DNA from: JASJAR01 sp039198225
GTDB lineage: Bacteria; Pseudomonadota; Alphaproteobacteria; Rhodobacterales; Rhodobacteraceae
Direction of reading: 5' to 3'
NCBI GenBank assembly: GCA_039198225.1
Contig: JBCCTQ010000016.1
Coordinates: 1-64,000 of the forward strand
Length of the DNA: 64,000 nucleotides
Under the pieces are notes generated by a model that made no database searches, had not been told where the DNA came from, and saw nothing but the letters and a program-made list of their open reading frames with translations. The translations under genes and the position numbers were made by a program. Position 1 is the first letter of the stretch. Every line of letters starts with the position of its first letter. Below, piece after piece: positions 8,488 through 17,472 of this stretch.

Positions 8488-9486
8488 ATGAACCCGGCAC
8501 TGCAAGGTATTTTGACCATTGTGATCGGCGTCGGCGCCTGTGTTGGCTACTTTTACTTCGCCAATCAGATCCTCGACAAAGTCATCTTTCCCGCCCGGGG
8601 CCCCAATACGGGCCGCAACATCAACCGCGCCAATATGATCCGGCCTTGGCTCTTTATCTTCCCGGCCTTTTTCGCCCTCGGGCTCTATCTCGCCTATCCG
8701 GTGGTCGAAACGCTCCGGCTGTCGTTTCTCGACCGGGATGCGGGCAATGCCTTTGTCGGCTTTGAAAATTACGCCCAGCTCACCCGAGAGGCGAAATTCT
8801 GGGAAGCGATGCGCAACAACATGCTCTGGCTCGTCGTGGTTCCGGCCCTGTCGACCGCGCTTGGGCTTCTCGTTGCCCAGCTGACCGACCGCATATCCTG
8901 GGGCAGTATCGCCAAATCGCTCATTTTCATGCCCATGGCGATCTCCTTTGTGGGCGCGGGCGTGATCTGGAAACTCGTCTACGAAATCCGGCCCGACGAA
9001 GTGGCCCAGATCGGCATCCTCAACGCAATCCTCGTCGGCATCGGAGCTGAGCCGCAAAACTGGCTGACGATTCCCTTCTGGAACAACTTTTTCCTGATGA
9101 TCGTTCTCATCTGGATCCAAACGGGCTTTGCCATGGTGATCCTCTCGGCGGCGCTCCGTGGGATCCCCGAAGAAACCGTGGAGGCGGCCATCGTCGACGG
9201 CGCCAACCCGTTCCAGATCTTCTTTAAGATCAAAGTCCCGCAGATCATGCCGACGATTGTCGTGGTCTGGACAACGATCACGCTAACGGTCCTCAAGGTC
9301 TTCGATATCGTCTTCACCATGACCAACGGGCAATGGGAGACCCAGGTTCTGGCGAATTACATGTATGACAAGCTCTTCCGCGCCGGGGATTGGGGGGTCG
9401 GTTCAGCGGCGGCGATTGTCTTGATGCTGCTCGTTTCCCCGATCCTTGTCTGGAACGTCTACAACGCCCGGAAGGAGATGCGCTGA
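8488..9486 (+). CDS. aglF: Alpha-glucoside ABC transporter permease
   Basis: A 332-residue inner-membrane permease of the MalF type. Hydrophobic segments start at about residue 5 (a separate N-terminal helix), then residues 50-70, 110-130, 145-165, 200-225 and 290-320. The cytoplasmic coupling motif EETVEAAIVDGANPFQIFF is in the expected place before the last helices and would dock on AglK. A strong ribosome site, AAGGGAGGGG, precedes the ATG. The stop overlaps the start of aglG by one base (TGATG), indicating coupled translation. Confidence 0.92.
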   Translation: MNPALQGILTIVIGVGACVGYFYFANQILDKVIFPARGPNTGRNINRANMIRPWLFIFPAFFALGLYLAYPVVETLRLSFLDRDAGNAFVGFENYAQLTREAKFWEAMRNNMLWLVVVPALSTALGLLVAQLTDRISWGSIAKSLIFMPMAISFVGAGVIWKLVYEIRPDEVAQIGILNAILVGIGAEPQNWLTIPFWNNFFLMIVLIWIQTGFAMVILSAALRGIPEETVEAAIVDGANPFQIFFKIKVPQIMPTIVVVWTTITLTVLKVFDIVFTMTNGQWETQVLANYMYDKLFRAGDWGVGSAAAIVLMLLVSPILVWNVYNARKEMR

Positions 9487-10721
9487 TGACTGAAGAAGCA
9501 GATCGCGGCACCATCGTTGCCGGTAGCCAGGGCTTTTTCCGGGGGCTCTTCAAAGGCAAAGAGCGCGTCCAAGAGGGGATCGCGGGGCAGAAATCCGGGC
9601 TCATGTGGGCGGTGCACCTGTCGGTGGCCTTCCTCGTCATCCTTTGGGTTCTGCCCACTTTCGGGCTTTTGGTCTCATCCTTCCGGACCGCCGACCAGAT
9701 CTCATCATCGGGTTGGTGGGGCGCGCTCTTCCCGTCCGAGGTCAATGAAGTCTACCGTGCTCTTGATCCGGACGAGTTCCGCGAAGCCGCCGATGGGGGG
9801 TTCGTGGTCATGGGCCAGCTTTTTGACGAAGGTTCGACCCGCGAGGTTGTCACCTGGGGCACGTCCTCCCGGGCCATTGCCGCCTTCACCCCGGGCGAGG
9901 TGGCCGATCTCGGCGACGGCGAGACGATTACGCTTTCGGCCGATGGGGCCTATGAATGGCGGGGCAATGACGATCAGATCTCAGGTCGAGGCCAGCGGAT
10001 GTTTGTGACCGCTGCCGCACCGCCCGAGTTTACGTTCGACAATTACCGCACTGTCCTCTTCACCGAGGGATCGGGCGGCGGAATGGCGAAAGCCTTTTTC
10101 AATACGCTGACCGTGGCAATCCCGGCCACGATCATCCCGATCCTGATTGCAGCCTTTGCCGCCTATGCGCTCGCCTGGATGGAATTTCCCGGCCGGGCCC
10201 TTCTCGTTGCGGCTGTGGTGGGGCTTTTGGTTGTGCCCCTCCAATTGGCACTCATTCCGCTTTTGAAACTCCATCTCGGGATCGGCATCGGCAAAGGGTA
10301 TCTCGGGGTCTGGCTTGCCCATACGGGATTTGGCTTGCCCCTCGCGATCTATCTTTTGCGGAACTACATGGTGGGTCTGCCGAAAGACATCATCGAGAAT
10401 GCCCGGGTCGACGGGGCGACGGATTTCCAGATCTTCGTCAAGATCATCCTGCCCTTGTCGTTCCCGGCCCTAGCCGCCTTCTCGATCTTTCAGTTCCTTT
10501 GGACCTGGAACGACCTCCTTGTGGCGCTCGTCTTCCTGATCGACGCCTCCGGCGAGACGACGGTGATGACAAAGCAGATCGTTGAGCTTTTGGGCACCAG
10601 GGGGGGCAATTGGGAGATCCTCGCGACGGCCGGTTTTGTCTCGATGATCGTGCCCCTCGCGGTGTTCTTCATGATGCAGCGCTACCTGGTCCGGGGGCTC
10701 CTGGCCGGTTCGGTGAAATAG
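9486..10721 (+). CDS. aglG: Alpha-glucoside ABC transporter permease
   Basis: A 411-residue MalG-type permease, partner of AglF. I start at the ATG overlapping the aglF stop; this removes 32 residues of out-of-family sequence from the longest reading frame. It has a helix near residue 45, then an extended soluble insertion of about 130 residues (roughly 70-195) typical of AglG relatives and absent from E. coli MalG. It then has the five core helices with the coupling motif KDIIENARVDGATDFQIF. The insertion should lie in the periplasm. It is followed nine bases later by aglA. Confidence 0.92.
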   Translation: MTEEADRGTIVAGSQGFFRGLFKGKERVQEGIAGQKSGLMWAVHLSVAFLVILWVLPTFGLLVSSFRTADQISSSGWWGALFPSEVNEVYRALDPDEFREAADGGFVVMGQLFDEGSTREVVTWGTSSRAIAAFTPGEVADLGDGETITLSADGAYEWRGNDDQISGRGQRMFVTAAAPPEFTFDNYRTVLFTEGSGGGMAKAFFNTLTVAIPATIIPILIAAFAAYALAWMEFPGRALLVAAVVGLLVVPLQLALIPLLKLHLGIGIGKGYLGVWLAHTGFGLPLAIYLLRNYMVGLPKDIIENARVDGATDFQIFVKIILPLSFPALAAFSIFQFLWTWNDLLVALVFLIDASGETTVMTKQIVELLGTRGGNWEILATAGFVSMIVPLAVFFMMQRYLVRGLLAGSVK

Positions 10722-10730
10722 GATTTTGCC

Positions 10731-12404
10731 ATGAATATTGATGTTAAGGCTGCGTCCGGGGCCGCGTTTGATGTGGACCACGATTGGTGGCGGGGGGCCG
10801 TGATCTATCAGATCTACCCCCGGTCCTTTCAAGACACGAGCGGCGACGGAGTTGGGGATTTGCGGGGCATCACCGCGCGGCTGGACCACGTCGCGCGCCT
10901 TGGAGTGGACGCGATATGGATCTCGCCGTTTTTCACCTCGCCGATGCTCGATTTTGGCTATGACGTGTCTGATTACTGCGATGTCGATCCAATGTTTGGC
11001 ACGCTCGCCGATTTCGACGGGCTCGTGGCCCGGGCCCGCGAGCTTGGGATTAAGGTCCTGATTGACCTTGTCCTTTCCCACACGTCCGACCAGCATCCTT
11101 GGTTCGCCGAAAGCCGCGCCTCGACCGACAATCCAAAATCCGATTGGTATGTCTGGGCCGATGCCGGGCTCGACGGGGCGCCGCCCAACAATTGGCTCTC
11201 AATCTTCGGTGGCTCCGCCTGGCAATGGGACGGGCGCCGGTTGCAGTATTACATGCATAATTTTCTCAAAGAGCAGCCCGACCTCAATCTCCACAACCCG
11301 GACGTCCAAAACGCGCTTCTGGACGTGACGCGGTTCTGGCTCGATCGGGGCGTTGACGGGTTCCGCCTCGATACGATCAACTTCTACTTTCACGACCCCG
11401 AGCTTCGCTCGAACCCCGGCCTCACGGCCGAAGAGCGAAATTCCGACACCGCGCCTGCGGTGAACCCTTACAATTGGCAGAACCACATTTACGACAAGTC
11501 GCGCCCGGAAAACCTGGCCTTTCTGAAAAGGTTCCGGGCGGTTCTCGACGAATATCCGGGGACCACTGCGGTCGGCGAAGTGGGCGATGCCCAACGGGGG
11601 CTCGAAATCCAGGCCGCCTACACGTCCGGCGGCGACAAGGTCCATATGTGCTATGGGTTCGACTTTCTGTCGCCCGTCAAGCTCACCGGCACCCGCATGG
11701 CCGAGATCATCGGCGCCTATGAAGAGGCGGTCGGGGACGGTTGGGCCTGCTGGGCGTTTTCTAACCACGATGTCGAACGCCATGCCAGCCGTTGGGGCCT
11801 GACAGAGCCCGCCCAAAAAGCCCATGCCGCCCTTCTTCTCAGCCTCAGGGGCACGGCCTGTATCTATCAAGGCGAGGAACTCGGGTTGCGCGAGGCCAAG
11901 ATCGCCTTTGAAGATCTCCAAGACCCCTACGGCGTGGAGTTCTGGCCCGAATTTCAAGGCCGCGACGGTTGCCGCACCCCGATGCCGTGGGACCACAATG
12001 CCGAGCATGGCGGGTTCACATCCGCCAAACCCTGGCTGCCGGTTGCCACCGAACACATGGCCCACGCCGCCAATCTCCAAGCCGGAGATGACGGCTCGCT
12101 TCTGGCCTTTTATAAAGCCATGATCGCGTTCCGGCGGGGCCAAATCGCGCTCCAAAAAGGCGAGATCGAGATCCTTTTAGCCGACGAGCACCGCCTCGCC
12201 TTTCTCCGCCACAAAGGGCCAGCGACGCTCTTTGCCGCGTTCAACCTGAGCGACGCGCCTCAAAGGATCGATTGGCCCGAGGGCCATTGGGCCCTGGTGG
12301 AGGGCAATCCATTCGAGGTCGACGCAGACGGAGAGGGCGTTTCTTTGCCCCCCTGGTCGGCCGCCTACGCATCACCCAGCGCATCCTTGGAGGGGAAGGC
12401 ATGA
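10731..12404 (+). CDS. aglA: Cytoplasmic alpha-glucosidase (GH13)
   Basis: A 557-residue glycoside hydrolase of family GH13 that cleaves imported alpha-glucosides to glucose and the second sugar. The catalytic residues are visible: nucleophile Asp214 in DGFRLDTINF, acid/base Glu283 in VGEVGD, and transition-state stabiliser Asp347 in FSNHDVER. The first barrel motif YQIYPRSFQDTSGDG is near residue 26. No signal peptide is present, so it acts in the cytoplasm on transported substrate. It overlaps aglK by four bases. Oligo-1,6-glucosidase and trehalose-6-phosphate hydrolase relatives look similar; the agl context favours a maltose/sucrose/trehalose-type alpha-glucosidase. Confidence 0.93.
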   Translation: MNIDVKAASGAAFDVDHDWWRGAVIYQIYPRSFQDTSGDGVGDLRGITARLDHVARLGVDAIWISPFFTSPMLDFGYDVSDYCDVDPMFGTLADFDGLVARARELGIKVLIDLVLSHTSDQHPWFAESRASTDNPKSDWYVWADAGLDGAPPNNWLSIFGGSAWQWDGRRLQYYMHNFLKEQPDLNLHNPDVQNALLDVTRFWLDRGVDGFRLDTINFYFHDPELRSNPGLTAEERNSDTAPAVNPYNWQNHIYDKSRPENLAFLKRFRAVLDEYPGTTAVGEVGDAQRGLEIQAAYTSGGDKVHMCYGFDFLSPVKLTGTRMAEIIGAYEEAVGDGWACWAFSNHDVERHASRWGLTEPAQKAHAALLLSLRGTACIYQGEELGLREAKIAFEDLQDPYGVEFWPEFQGRDGCRTPMPWDHNAEHGGFTSAKPWLPVATEHMAHAANLQAGDDGSLLAFYKAMIAFRRGQIALQKGEIEILLADEHRLAFLRHKGPATLFAAFNLSDAPQRIDWPEGHWALVEGNPFEVDADGEGVSLPPWSAAYASPSASLEGKA

Positions 12405-13519
12405 GCAATCTCAAACTGGCCGACGTTGCCAAATCCTATGGAAGTGTCGACGTCCTGAAACATATCGACCTCGACATCGAAACCGGGGAATTGATTGTGT
12501 TTGTCGGCCCGTCGGGCTGCGGAAAATCGACGCTTCTGAGGATGATCGCCGGGCTCGAGAAAATCACCGGGGGCACGCTCGAGATCGACGGAGCGGTCGT
12601 CAACGATATGCCGCCGTCCCAGCGGGGGATCGCGATGGTGTTCCAATCCTACGCGCTCTATCCCCACATGACCGTCTACGACAATATGGCATTCTCGCTT
12701 CGGATCGCGAAAAAGCCCGAGAAGGAAATCCGCGAAACCGTGGAAGCGGCGGCGGATAAACTCCAGTTGTCGCGCCTGCTCGATCGGCTCCCGAAAGCCC
12801 TATCGGGCGGCCAGCGCCAGCGGGTGGCGATTGGGCGGTCAATCGTGCGAGACCCTAAGGTCTATCTCTTTGACGAGCCGCTCTCCAATCTCGACGCCGC
12901 GCTCCGGGTCGCCACACGGATCGAGATCGCACAGTTGAAAGAGGCGATGCCGACCTCAACCATGATCTACGTCACCCATGACCAGGTCGAAGCGATGACG
13001 CTGGCCTCGCGGATCGTCGTTCTTGCGGGCGGTGGCATAGCCCAAGTGGGCGCACCCCTCGACCTTTACGAGCGGCCCGAGAATGAGTTCGTGGCCCAAT
13101 TCATCGGCTCACCGGCGATGAACCTCCTGTCCGGAGAAGTCATCGGCACCGGCGAGATTACCACAATCCGCCTCGACGGCGGCGGGACGGCCCGCTCGAC
13201 GATCCCCTCCCGAGGCGATCTTCTCGGAGCGAAGGTCCGGATCGGGGTCCGGCCGGAGGATTTCGATGCGGCGGGCGACGGCGATTACATCTATGAAGGC
13301 CAGGTGAATATCACCGAAGCCTTGGGCGAGGTGACGCTCCTTTACTTCACGCCCGAAGGCGAAGCGGACCCGGTGATCGGGAAACTCCAGGGGATCCACA
13401 AGGACCTCCGGGGACACAATGTCCGCCTCACCGCCGATCCCTCGAAGGTTCATGTCTTCAAAGACGGCGTGTCGCTTCTCTTCCCAGATGGCAAGTCGAC
13501 TTCGGTCGCCCCGCACTGA
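12401..13519 (+). CDS. aglK: Alpha-glucoside ABC transporter ATP-binding protein
   Basis: A 372-residue MalK/UgpC-type ATPase. It has Walker A GPSGCGKST (residues 36-44), signature LSGGQRQRVAIGRS, Walker B VYLFDEPLSNLDA and the switch His in VTHDQ, followed by a C-terminal OB-like regulatory domain of about 130 residues. The ATG overlaps the aglA stop. It drives AglEFG transport and, being the only ATPase of the operon, is probably dedicated to it, although such ATPases are sometimes shared among sugar transporters. A short gap then leads to a hairpin shared with the convergent GNAT gene. Confidence 0.93.
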   Translation: MSNLKLADVAKSYGSVDVLKHIDLDIETGELIVFVGPSGCGKSTLLRMIAGLEKITGGTLEIDGAVVNDMPPSQRGIAMVFQSYALYPHMTVYDNMAFSLRIAKKPEKEIRETVEAAADKLQLSRLLDRLPKALSGGQRQRVAIGRSIVRDPKVYLFDEPLSNLDAALRVATRIEIAQLKEAMPTSTMIYVTHDQVEAMTLASRIVVLAGGGIAQVGAPLDLYERPENEFVAQFIGSPAMNLLSGEVIGTGEITTIRLDGGGTARSTIPSRGDLLGAKVRIGVRPEDFDAAGDGDYIYEGQVNITEALGEVTLLYFTPEGEADPVIGKLQGIHKDLRGHNVRLTADPSKVHVFKDGVSLLFPDGKSTSVAPH

Positions 13520-13525
13520 GGGCGC

Positions 13526-13546
13526 GCCTCGGCCTTAGGCCGGGGC
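13526..13546. terminator. Hairpin between convergent aglK and GNAT genes
   Basis: A 9-base-pair stem (one G-U) with loop TTA lies just after the aglK stop and contains the stop codon of the convergent GNAT gene in its loop. It could terminate transcription from both sides, although neither side has a long T run. Confidence 0.5.
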
Positions 13547-13996
13547 TTCCGGGCGCCACGCCATGGCATTCGATCCGCTTCGAACCTCAAATCCGAGGCG
13601 AGAAAAGATCCGCCAGGCCGCGTCGTTTTCCTTGGCCACGGTGAGATCGATCCCTGCGATCCCGGTCTCGCTCAGCCGGGCAACGAGAGCCGCGAGGGCC
13701 TCTGTGCCGATCCCGCGTCCACGGACATTTTCGCGGATGAAGATCTCTTCAATCATCCCGAGAAGCCCCGCACATTCGAGCGACCAGACAAACCCCACGG
13801 CCACATAGCCCACCGGGCCCATCTTCGGCCCGATGAGCCAAACGGCTCCATGGGAAGCGCCCTCGAGGAGGGGGAGAAGCGCAGCCCGGCGATGGGCGTC
13901 GTCAAAAGGCCGTCCCATCTCGCTGTGATACTTAGCTGCCATGGCGAGGAGCCGGTCGAGATCGTCCGGCTCGGCCAGGGTCAGGGCCGCGCTCAT
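13535..13996 (-). CDS. GNAT-family N-acetyltransferase
   Basis: A 153-residue acetyltransferase of the GNAT superfamily. The acetyl-CoA-binding motif A is RGRGIGTEALAALV near residues 95-108, preceded by the strand GMIEEIFIRENV; the C-terminal motif AWRIFSRLGFE is also present. I start at the ATG overlapping the stop of the nucleoside hydrolase gene; longer frames run through that gene. Substrate is unknown. Coupling to a nucleoside hydrolase gives no clear hint. Confidence 0.8.
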   Translation of the reverse strand: MSAALTLAEPDDLDRLLAMAAKYHSEMGRPFDDAHRRAALLPLLEGASHGAVWLIGPKMGPVGYVAVGFVWSLECAGLLGMIEEIFIRENVRGRGIGTEALAALVARLSETGIAGIDLTVAKENDAAWRIFSRLGFEVRSGSNAMAWRPEAPA

Positions 13997-14928
13997 AGCC
14001 GGCCCAACCGCTGAAGGAGTAGCCGGAAATACCCGTCTGCATCCACATCGCCCATGAACATGGCGTTCTTCGGCCGGTCGGTCACGCCCCACCAATCGGC
14101 GACGGTCATCCCTCGGGTCAGGTCTGAGACGGTTTCGATCTCCACATTGACGTGCCGACCCCGAAAAAGCTCCGGCTCGATCAGATAGGCGATCACGCAC
14201 GGATCATGGAGCGGCGCGCCCTCGGACCCGTATTTTTCGATGTCGAAGCGCTCGAAAAAATCGGTCCATTCGGCAACCATGCGGCCGACCTCGGTGCCAA
14301 GCTCGCGAAACGCGTCGATCCGGGGCCGCGTTGTCAGCGCCTTATGGGTCACATCGAGCGGCATCACGGTAATAGGGGCGCCGCATTTAAAAACGATATC
14401 AGCGGCTTCGGGGTCGACATAAATGTTGAACTCCGCTGCGGGCGTGATGTTGCCGACTTCGAAATAGGCTCCCCCCATCAGGACGATCTCAGCGATCCGG
14501 GGCGCGATGTCGGGCGCAGCCTGAAGCGCCATGCCGATATTAGTAAGCGGGCCCAAAGGGCAGAGGGTGACGCTCTTTTCAGGTTCGGCCCGGAGCGTGT
14601 CGATGATGAAATCGACCGCGCCTTGGTCTTCGAGCGCCATGGTCGGATCGGCCATGGCCGGCCCGTCGAGCCCCGTAGCCCCGTGGACATGTTCTGCCGT
14701 CACGAGGGCGCGTTTGATCGGCGCAGCGGAGCCCGCAAAGACCTTGATATCGCGCCTCCCGGCCAATTCGCAGATGATCCGGGCATTTTTTGCCGTGAGG
14801 GAAAGGGGTACGTTGCCCGCAACGGCCGTGAGGCCCAGTACGTTCAACTCCGGAGAGGCGAGGGCCAAAAGGATCGCGACCGCATCGTCTTGGCCGGGAT
14901 CGGTGTCGATTATGATCGATTTCGTCAT
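13993..14928 (-). CDS. Nucleoside hydrolase (inosine-uridine preferring type)
   Basis: A 311-residue enzyme of the IunH/RihA family, which hydrolyses ribonucleosides to base and ribose. The N-terminal calcium-binding signature DTDPGQDDA is at residues 8-16, and the second calcium Asp lies in the C-terminal HDPCVIAYL segment. VLMGGAYFEVGNITPAAEFN near residue 155 carries the conserved ribose-contact Asn and Glu. Length is normal. It overlaps the downstream GNAT gene by four bases. Which nucleosides it prefers cannot be deduced here. Confidence 0.9.
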   Translation of the reverse strand: MTKSIIIDTDPGQDDAVAILLALASPELNVLGLTAVAGNVPLSLTAKNARIICELAGRRDIKVFAGSAAPIKRALVTAEHVHGATGLDGPAMADPTMALEDQGAVDFIIDTLRAEPEKSVTLCPLGPLTNIGMALQAAPDIAPRIAEIVLMGGAYFEVGNITPAAEFNIYVDPEAADIVFKCGAPITVMPLDVTHKALTTRPRIDAFRELGTEVGRMVAEWTDFFERFDIEKYGSEGAPLHDPCVIAYLIEPELFRGRHVNVEIETVSDLTRGMTVADWWGVTDRPKNAMFMGDVDADGYFRLLLQRLGRL

Positions 14929-14964
14929 CGGGGGGTGATGGCGTGGGGGCCGGGGATTGTCCAG

Positions 14965-15780
14965 CTAGGGCGCCTCTGCCGCCTTGGCCGCGTCCCAGAG
15001 GGCGTCCATCTCGTCGAGATTGCTGTCGGAGGGGCCTTTGCCGTCTTCGGCCAGCCGCGCTTCGACCCACTTAAAGCGACGTTCGACCTTGGCATTGGTC
15101 CGCCGGAGGGCCGCTTCGGGGTCGATCTCCCAGTGGCGCGCCAGATTGACGAGCGCGAACAAAAGATCGCCGAATTCGGCCTCAGTCTCGCTGGCGTTCT
15201 GTCGCGACTGGGCATCCTCTAGCTCGCCGATCTCTTCGGAGATCTTCTCGAGGACAGGGCCCGTCTCTTTCCAATCGAACCCGACCCGTCCGAGGCGCTT
15301 TTGGAGTTTGAGGGCCCGGGTCAGTGCCGGAAGACCCATCGCAACCCCGTCAAGCGTGGCTTTCTCTCCGCGCCCGGCCCGTTCGGCGGCTTTCGCGACC
15401 TCCCAATCGCGGGTCTGTTGATCCGCGGTCTTGTCGCGGCTTTCGGTGCCAAACACATGGGGATGCCGGTCGACCATTTTGTCCGAAATCGCCCGCACGA
15501 CGCACTGGAAATCGAATTTTTCGAGATCCTTGGCGATCTGGGCCATGAAGACGACTTGCAGCAAAAGATCGCCCAACTCCCCGGGAAGCTCGTCCCAGGC
15601 TTCGCGGTCGACCGCGTCGGCCACCTCATAGGCCTCTTCGAGCGTGTAAGGGGCGATCGTGCCAAAACTCTGTTCGATGTCCCACGGACAGCCCGTCTCG
15701 GGGTCGCGGAGGCGCGCCATGATTAGGAGAAGGCGGTCTATGCCCGCATCGGCGTCGTGGATGAGGTCGGTCTCGGACAT
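14965..15780 (-). CDS. mazG: Nucleoside triphosphate pyrophosphohydrolase MazG
   Basis: A 271-residue MazG that hydrolyses NTPs and dNTPs to monophosphates, a house-cleaning role. Two MazG domains are visible: the first with CPWDIEQSF and the metal-binding EEAYEVADAV, followed by ELGDLLLQVVFMA; the second, degenerate, with SEEIGELEDA and EFGDLLFALVNLARH. I start at the ATG of MSETDLIHDADAG; the longer frame has a non-family N-terminal extension. It is near the nucleoside hydrolase but 36 bases separate them. Confidence 0.93.
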   Translation of the reverse strand: MSETDLIHDADAGIDRLLLIMARLRDPETGCPWDIEQSFGTIAPYTLEEAYEVADAVDREAWDELPGELGDLLLQVVFMAQIAKDLEKFDFQCVVRAISDKMVDRHPHVFGTESRDKTADQQTRDWEVAKAAERAGRGEKATLDGVAMGLPALTRALKLQKRLGRVGFDWKETGPVLEKISEEIGELEDAQSRQNASETEAEFGDLLFALVNLARHWEIDPEAALRRTNAKVERRFKWVEARLAEDGKGPSDSNLDEMDALWDAAKAAEAP

Positions 15781-15859
15781 GGGGTGCTTATCGAGGCCTC
15801 GCGGGGCCATGTCCATGGGCGGAGTTGCTCGTCGAAGGTCGCCCCCTAGATGGCGACCC

Positions 15860-16318
15860 ATGAAAACCGCGATAATCCTTGGGCTCGGGCTTTTAACCAT
15901 TGGGGCGGCGGGCCTGGCCTTTATCCGCCTCGCGCCGAACGATCCTTTAAGGGTCCATCTCGACCCCATGCGCGACGGGGCGTCGGGGCCCAATTCTCTG
16001 GCTCTCAGACCGCCCGATGCGCCGGTCTATCCCCACCCACCCGACAAGGTTTTTGCTGTCCTTGACGGGATCATTCGCGCAACAGATGGGGTGCGCGCCG
16101 TGGCCGAAGGCCCCGAGCCCAATCACGCCTCCTATGTGGCCCGGACGCCAATCTTGGGTTTTCCAGATTGGGTGTCGATCCGCGTTGTCGGTGTGGAGGG
16201 CGGGGCTGCGGTCGCGGTATATGCGCGGGCGCGGTTCGGGGTCTCCGATCTCGGTGTTAATAAAGCTCGGATCGATGGCTGGCTTTCAGAACTTGAAAGC
16301 GCCTTGGCCGACCCTTGA
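15860..16318 (+). CDS. DUF1499 family protein
   Basis: A 152-residue protein with one N-terminal membrane helix or uncleaved signal (MKTAIILGLGLLTIGAAGL) followed by a DUF1499 domain, seen in SLALRPPDAPVYPHPPD, ATDGVRAVAEG and VYARARFGVSDLGVNKARI. Function is unknown in this family. It starts at the first ATG that gives a hydrophobic N-terminus. prfA starts 31 bases after its stop, on the same strand, so they may be cotranscribed. Confidence 0.78.
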   Translation: MKTAIILGLGLLTIGAAGLAFIRLAPNDPLRVHLDPMRDGASGPNSLALRPPDAPVYPHPPDKVFAVLDGIIRATDGVRAVAEGPEPNHASYVARTPILGFPDWVSIRVVGVEGGAAVAVYARARFGVSDLGVNKARIDGWLSELESALADP

Positions 16319-16349
16319 CGGCCCGCCTCCCATCGCCCATCGACAGCCG

Positions 16350-17402
16350 ATGATCCCAGAAGGCCGTCTTGACGAAATCCGTGCGCGGTTTGAATTCCTG
16401 GAAGCGAAACTTGCTTCAGGGGCGGCCGACGATATCGCGGCGATCTCGAAAGAATATGCGGCATTGAAGCCCGTCGTGGAGACGGTCGAACGCTACCGTA
16501 ACCTCGTGGCCGAAGCCCGAGATGCCGAAGCGATGCTGGCTGATCCGGAAATGAAGGATCTGGCCGAAGAAGAACTTGCCCGTGTCAAGGCAGCGCTCCC
16601 CGAGGCCGAACACGAGGTGCGGTTGGCCCTTCTGCCGAAAGATGCGGCCGATGACCGGGCAGCTATCCTCGAAATTCGGCCCGGCACGGGCGGCGAAGAG
16701 GCGGCCTTGTTCGCCGGCGATCTTTTGCGGATGTATCAGCGCTACGCCGAGGCCAAGGGTTGGAAAATCAGTCTCATCGAAGAGGCCGAGACCGAGCTTG
16801 GCGGCATCAAAGAAGTGGTGGCGAGCGTGGCCGGGACGGGGGTTTTTGCGCGGATGAAATTCGAGTCCGGTGTGCACCGGGTCCAACGGGTTCCGGCCAC
16901 GGAATCGGGGGGTCGGATCCACACCTCAGCGGCCACGGTCGCGGTGCTGCCTGAGGCTGAGGAAGTCGATATCGACATTCCCGCGACCGATATCCGTATC
17001 GACACGATGCGGGCCAGCGGGGCCGGGGGCCAGCATGTGAACACGACGGATTCGGCGGTCCGCATCACCCATATCCCGACCGGCATCGTCGTCACCTCGT
17101 CGGAAAAGTCCCAGCATCAAAACCGGGCCATCGCGATGCAGGTTCTGCGCGCCCGTCTCTACGATGCCGAGCGGAGCCGCGCGGATGCCGAACGGGCCGC
17201 TGATCGGAAGGCGCAAGTGGGGTCCGGCGACCGGTCGGAGCGGATCCGGACGTACAATTTCCCCCAAGGGAGGATGACCGACCATCGGATCAACCTCACA
17301 CTTTATAAGCTCGACCAGGTGATGGCGGGGGACCTCGATGAGGTGATCGATGGGCTCATCGCCGATGACCAGGCACAAAAGCTCGCCGAAAGCGGCCTTT
17401 GA
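16350..17402 (+). CDS. prfA: Peptide chain release factor 1
   Basis: A 350-residue class I release factor that reads UAA and UAG. The codon-recognition tripeptide PAT is at residues 182-184 and the peptidyl-hydrolysis motif GGQ at 226-228 within ASGAGGQHVNTTDS. The helical N-terminal domain and the GTGGEEA segment are normal. I chose the ATG of MIPEGRLDEI because it matches the family N-terminus. Its Gln in GGQ is the substrate of PrmC, encoded next. This RF1 is the factor that would end translation at the internal amber codon of the HisD-family gene in this window. Confidence 0.96.
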   Translation: MIPEGRLDEIRARFEFLEAKLASGAADDIAAISKEYAALKPVVETVERYRNLVAEARDAEAMLADPEMKDLAEEELARVKAALPEAEHEVRLALLPKDAADDRAAILEIRPGTGGEEAALFAGDLLRMYQRYAEAKGWKISLIEEAETELGGIKEVVASVAGTGVFARMKFESGVHRVQRVPATESGGRIHTSAATVAVLPEAEEVDIDIPATDIRIDTMRASGAGGQHVNTTDSAVRITHIPTGIVVTSSEKSQHQNRAIAMQVLRARLYDAERSRADAERAADRKAQVGSGDRSERIRTYNFPQGRMTDHRINLTLYKLDQVMAGDLDEVIDGLIADDQAQKLAESGL

Positions 17403-17410
17403 GGCGCGCG

Positions 17411-17458
17411 CCGATTTCCGGGCTCGGAAATCGGGCCGGAGACCGAGTCCGGTCTCCG
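17411..17458 (+). other. Two tandem hairpins between prfA and prmC
   Basis: The first hairpin (17411-17434) has a perfect 9-base-pair stem and 6-base loop; the second (17437-17458) has a perfect 8-base-pair stem and 6-base loop. They fill most of the 70-base gap. There is no long T run, so partial attenuation or mRNA processing between prfA and prmC is more likely than full termination. Structure is seen directly, role is inferred. Confidence 0.55.
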
Positions 17459-17472
17459 TTGCCCGGTGATCC

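Noticed and set aside
7717..9120. A 467-codon open frame on the minus strand over aglE and aglF.
   Set aside because: It lies antisense to clear agl genes, has low-complexity His/Arg/Glu-rich product and no ribosome site or family match; long antisense frames are expected in high-G+C coding DNA.
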